Source of the DNA: UTCFX2 sp963788145
GTDB lineage: Bacteria; Chloroflexota; Anaerolineae; Anaerolineales; UBA4823
Reading direction: 5' to 3'
Assembly: GCA_963788145.1 (NCBI GenBank)
Contig: CAWBFQ010000007.1
Coordinates: 806,001 to 870,000, forward strand
Length of the DNA: 64,000 nt
Below are positions 62,605 through 64,000 of this stretch, one piece after another; position 1 is the first letter of the stretch; each line of letters starts with the position of its first letter. Both the position numbers and the translations under genes were made by a program. The notes below the pieces were generated by a model. It was not told the origin of the DNA. It was given only the letters and a program-made list of their open reading frames with translations, and made no database searches.

Positions 62605-64000
62605 ATGTTTGATCTAAGTCCTGCCGTCTTGGGTACTGTGCTGCTGGGTTTGGGCGTTGCATTTATTGCGGCCACCCTTCTTGCATTGCGTATCGCACCC
62701 AGAATGCAGCCCACACAACCCCCCCCCTTACATCCACCATCTTCCAATTCAATAACACCTCATAATGAAGCTATACTCCTTGTGGAGATGGGTGGACGAG
62801 TAGGATATATCAACCAGGCTGGGCGCGAACTGTTCAATGTATGGGATAACGAACCCAACCTGGAAAGCCTGGCCCGGCGCACACGCCCAAGCGAAGATTT
62901 TCTTATGTTGTGCGCCAGCGAAGGTCAGGCGCAATTTACGCTGAATGGTCGGTTTGTGGAAGGCACATCCTATTTTGCACCTGCTCAGGAGAAAAATGGG
63001 AACCGAAATTCGGCTTCGATCGAACATCGCAGCGGGATCCTGGTGACCCTGCGACGCCCGCAGATTGTCCTAGATGGGAGGGCGCGGCTTTCAACAGAAG
63101 ATCCTACTCTGGGGAAGCAAGCGCTCGAACCGAGCCAAAGAAATGATTTCTCTCCACAGGCGCTTCAAATTGTCACCGAGCTCAGCCAGGAGATGGCAGC
63201 CAACCTGGAACTGGACGCCACATTGAAGACAATCCTGGGGAGCGTGGAGCGCTTACTACCATCTGATTTTATGGAAATTACCATCTGGCAGCCGGAAGCG
63301 CAGATTTTAATTCCCTACCGGCTGATCGGATTACCGGGGATCGACCGGCGGTTGGAGAAAGCAAGCGATCGCTATCAAGTCGAATTCGGGGTATTCGGGT
63401 TATTTGATCAGCAGCCACGAGCCGCTGCTGGTGAAAGATGTCAATACTTTTCAACTGGCTCGCCCAGTTGTGGATCGCACACGGTATCCGTTTCAGTCTT
63501 ATCTGGGTGTGCCGTTAATGGTAGCCGGCAATCTAGTGGGGACGCTGGAATTCGCTTCTCTAGCAAAGGAAAACTATACTGAAGGCGATCTGGAAGCGCT
63601 GCGCCTGCTCTCTGGTCAGGCTGCGATCGCCGTGAACAATGCGCTTTTATTTGAGCAGGAACACCAGCGCTCGCTGGAGTTGGCCGGTCTGGCCAATTTA
63701 GCGCAAACGGTCAGTTCGCTCCGCGATCCGCAAGATTTATATGCCCGGCTGGTGGAAAGCATCATTCCCCTCATTCCAGTGGAAATCCTGGGGTTCTTGA
63801 TTTATGATGAAAAGCGACGAACATTGTTTGGGCAGACGCCCTTCTTAGGTATTCTAGATAGTGTGGTGGAGTGGTATCAAGCGACCATCGAGCCTGAAAG
63901 CCGGGCTGAGGAGTGCCTGAGAAATGGCCAGCCGATCGTCACCGAAGATGCAACCGAGGATCCATACATGCAGGTCCTGGATATCCACCATCTGGCGCGA
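62605..64000 (+). CDS. GAF-domain sensor protein, partial at window end, one frameshift
   Basis: The gene runs off the window. It opens with one membrane helix (about residues 8-28), a PAS-like region (about 50-150), then GAF domains. As given, the frame stops at 63582, but the next frame over continues LISSHEPLLVKDVNTFQLA and GVPLMVAGNLVGTLEFASL, which is the rest of the first GAF. One extra base near 63385 explains this. A second GAF begins near 63650 (LANLAQTVSSLRDPQDLYARL) and is open to 64000. A histidine kinase end outside the window is likely. Confidence 0.75.

Noticed and set aside
1..64000. CRISPR arrays, insertion sequences, phage or toxin-antitoxin genes
   Set aside because: I looked for spaced repeats, transposase motifs and small paired genes on both strands and saw none that I could support.

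Overview
The window reads as a chromosomal segment of an anaerobic or facultative bacterium, most likely Chloroflexota (Anaerolineae-like). This rests on protein style only: NrfD/molybdopterin respiratory genes, a naturally split FeoB, DtxR-FeoA regulators, a C5-type heme pathway with fused CobA-HemD, and many multi-domain sensor kinases. No rRNA is present, so the taxonomy is an inference. Coding density is high, genes lie in long same-strand operons with 4-base overlaps, and I see no phage, insertion sequence or CRISPR array.

Region 1 (1-8.7 kb, +) is an unusual electron-transfer operon. It holds the tail of a CCG-domain (HdrD/DsrK-like) protein, a small diheme cytochrome, a Tat-exported Rieske protein, a monoheme cytochrome, a molybdopterin catalytic subunit, a four-cluster Fe-S subunit, an NrfD-type quinone subunit, a small membrane protein and a heme-bearing membrane protein with a large helical-repeat tail. 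Region 2 (8.8-22.2 kb) makes tetrapyrroles: a ferredoxin, a CbiA/DsrN-like amidase and HemA on +, then SirC and CobA-HemD on - (followed by an epimerase, a sensor kinase, its response regulator and an FGE-like protein), then a hemC remnant and hemL on +.

Region 3 (22.2-32.4 kb, -) is an arsenic/thiol-redox island. It carries ArsC, ACR3 with a small thioredoxin-like protein, a YraQ/ArsP-type permease, two ArsR regulators, a two-domain ArsM, and a block of two FmdE-family proteins, a TauE exporter, two membrane thioredoxins and CcdA. Decayed copies of arsC, acr3, permease and a PIG-L deacetylase gene lie between the intact genes. Both arsR genes appear to be transcribed without a leader from promoters whose -35/-10 region is covered by a palindromic operator.

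Region 4 (32.4-43 kb, -) has a HEAT protein, exonuclease III, three overlapping sensor/response genes (one an HD-GYP phosphodiesterase), and an iron operon with split FeoB between two DtxR-type regulators. Region 5 (43-52.3 kb, -) contains AspA, a methyltransferase, a desaturase, an ABC-F protein, a cation/proton antiporter, tRNA-Ser(GCU), Lgt and a sulfatase-fold enzyme. Region 6 (52.5-64 kb, +) has an RRM protein, a cold-shock protein, an aminotransferase behind a terminator-bearing leader, a glutamate-cysteine-ligase-like/M20-peptidase fusion, and a DUF4388, small GTPase, hydrolase, beta-helix and response-regulator cluster.

About ten otherwise conserved genes carry single-base indels, several in short homopolymers. 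Correcting them restores family-typical lengths and 4-base operon overlaps. I therefore read most of them as probable sequence errors, distinct from the truly decayed arsC, acr3, permease, PIG-L and probably hemC remnants.
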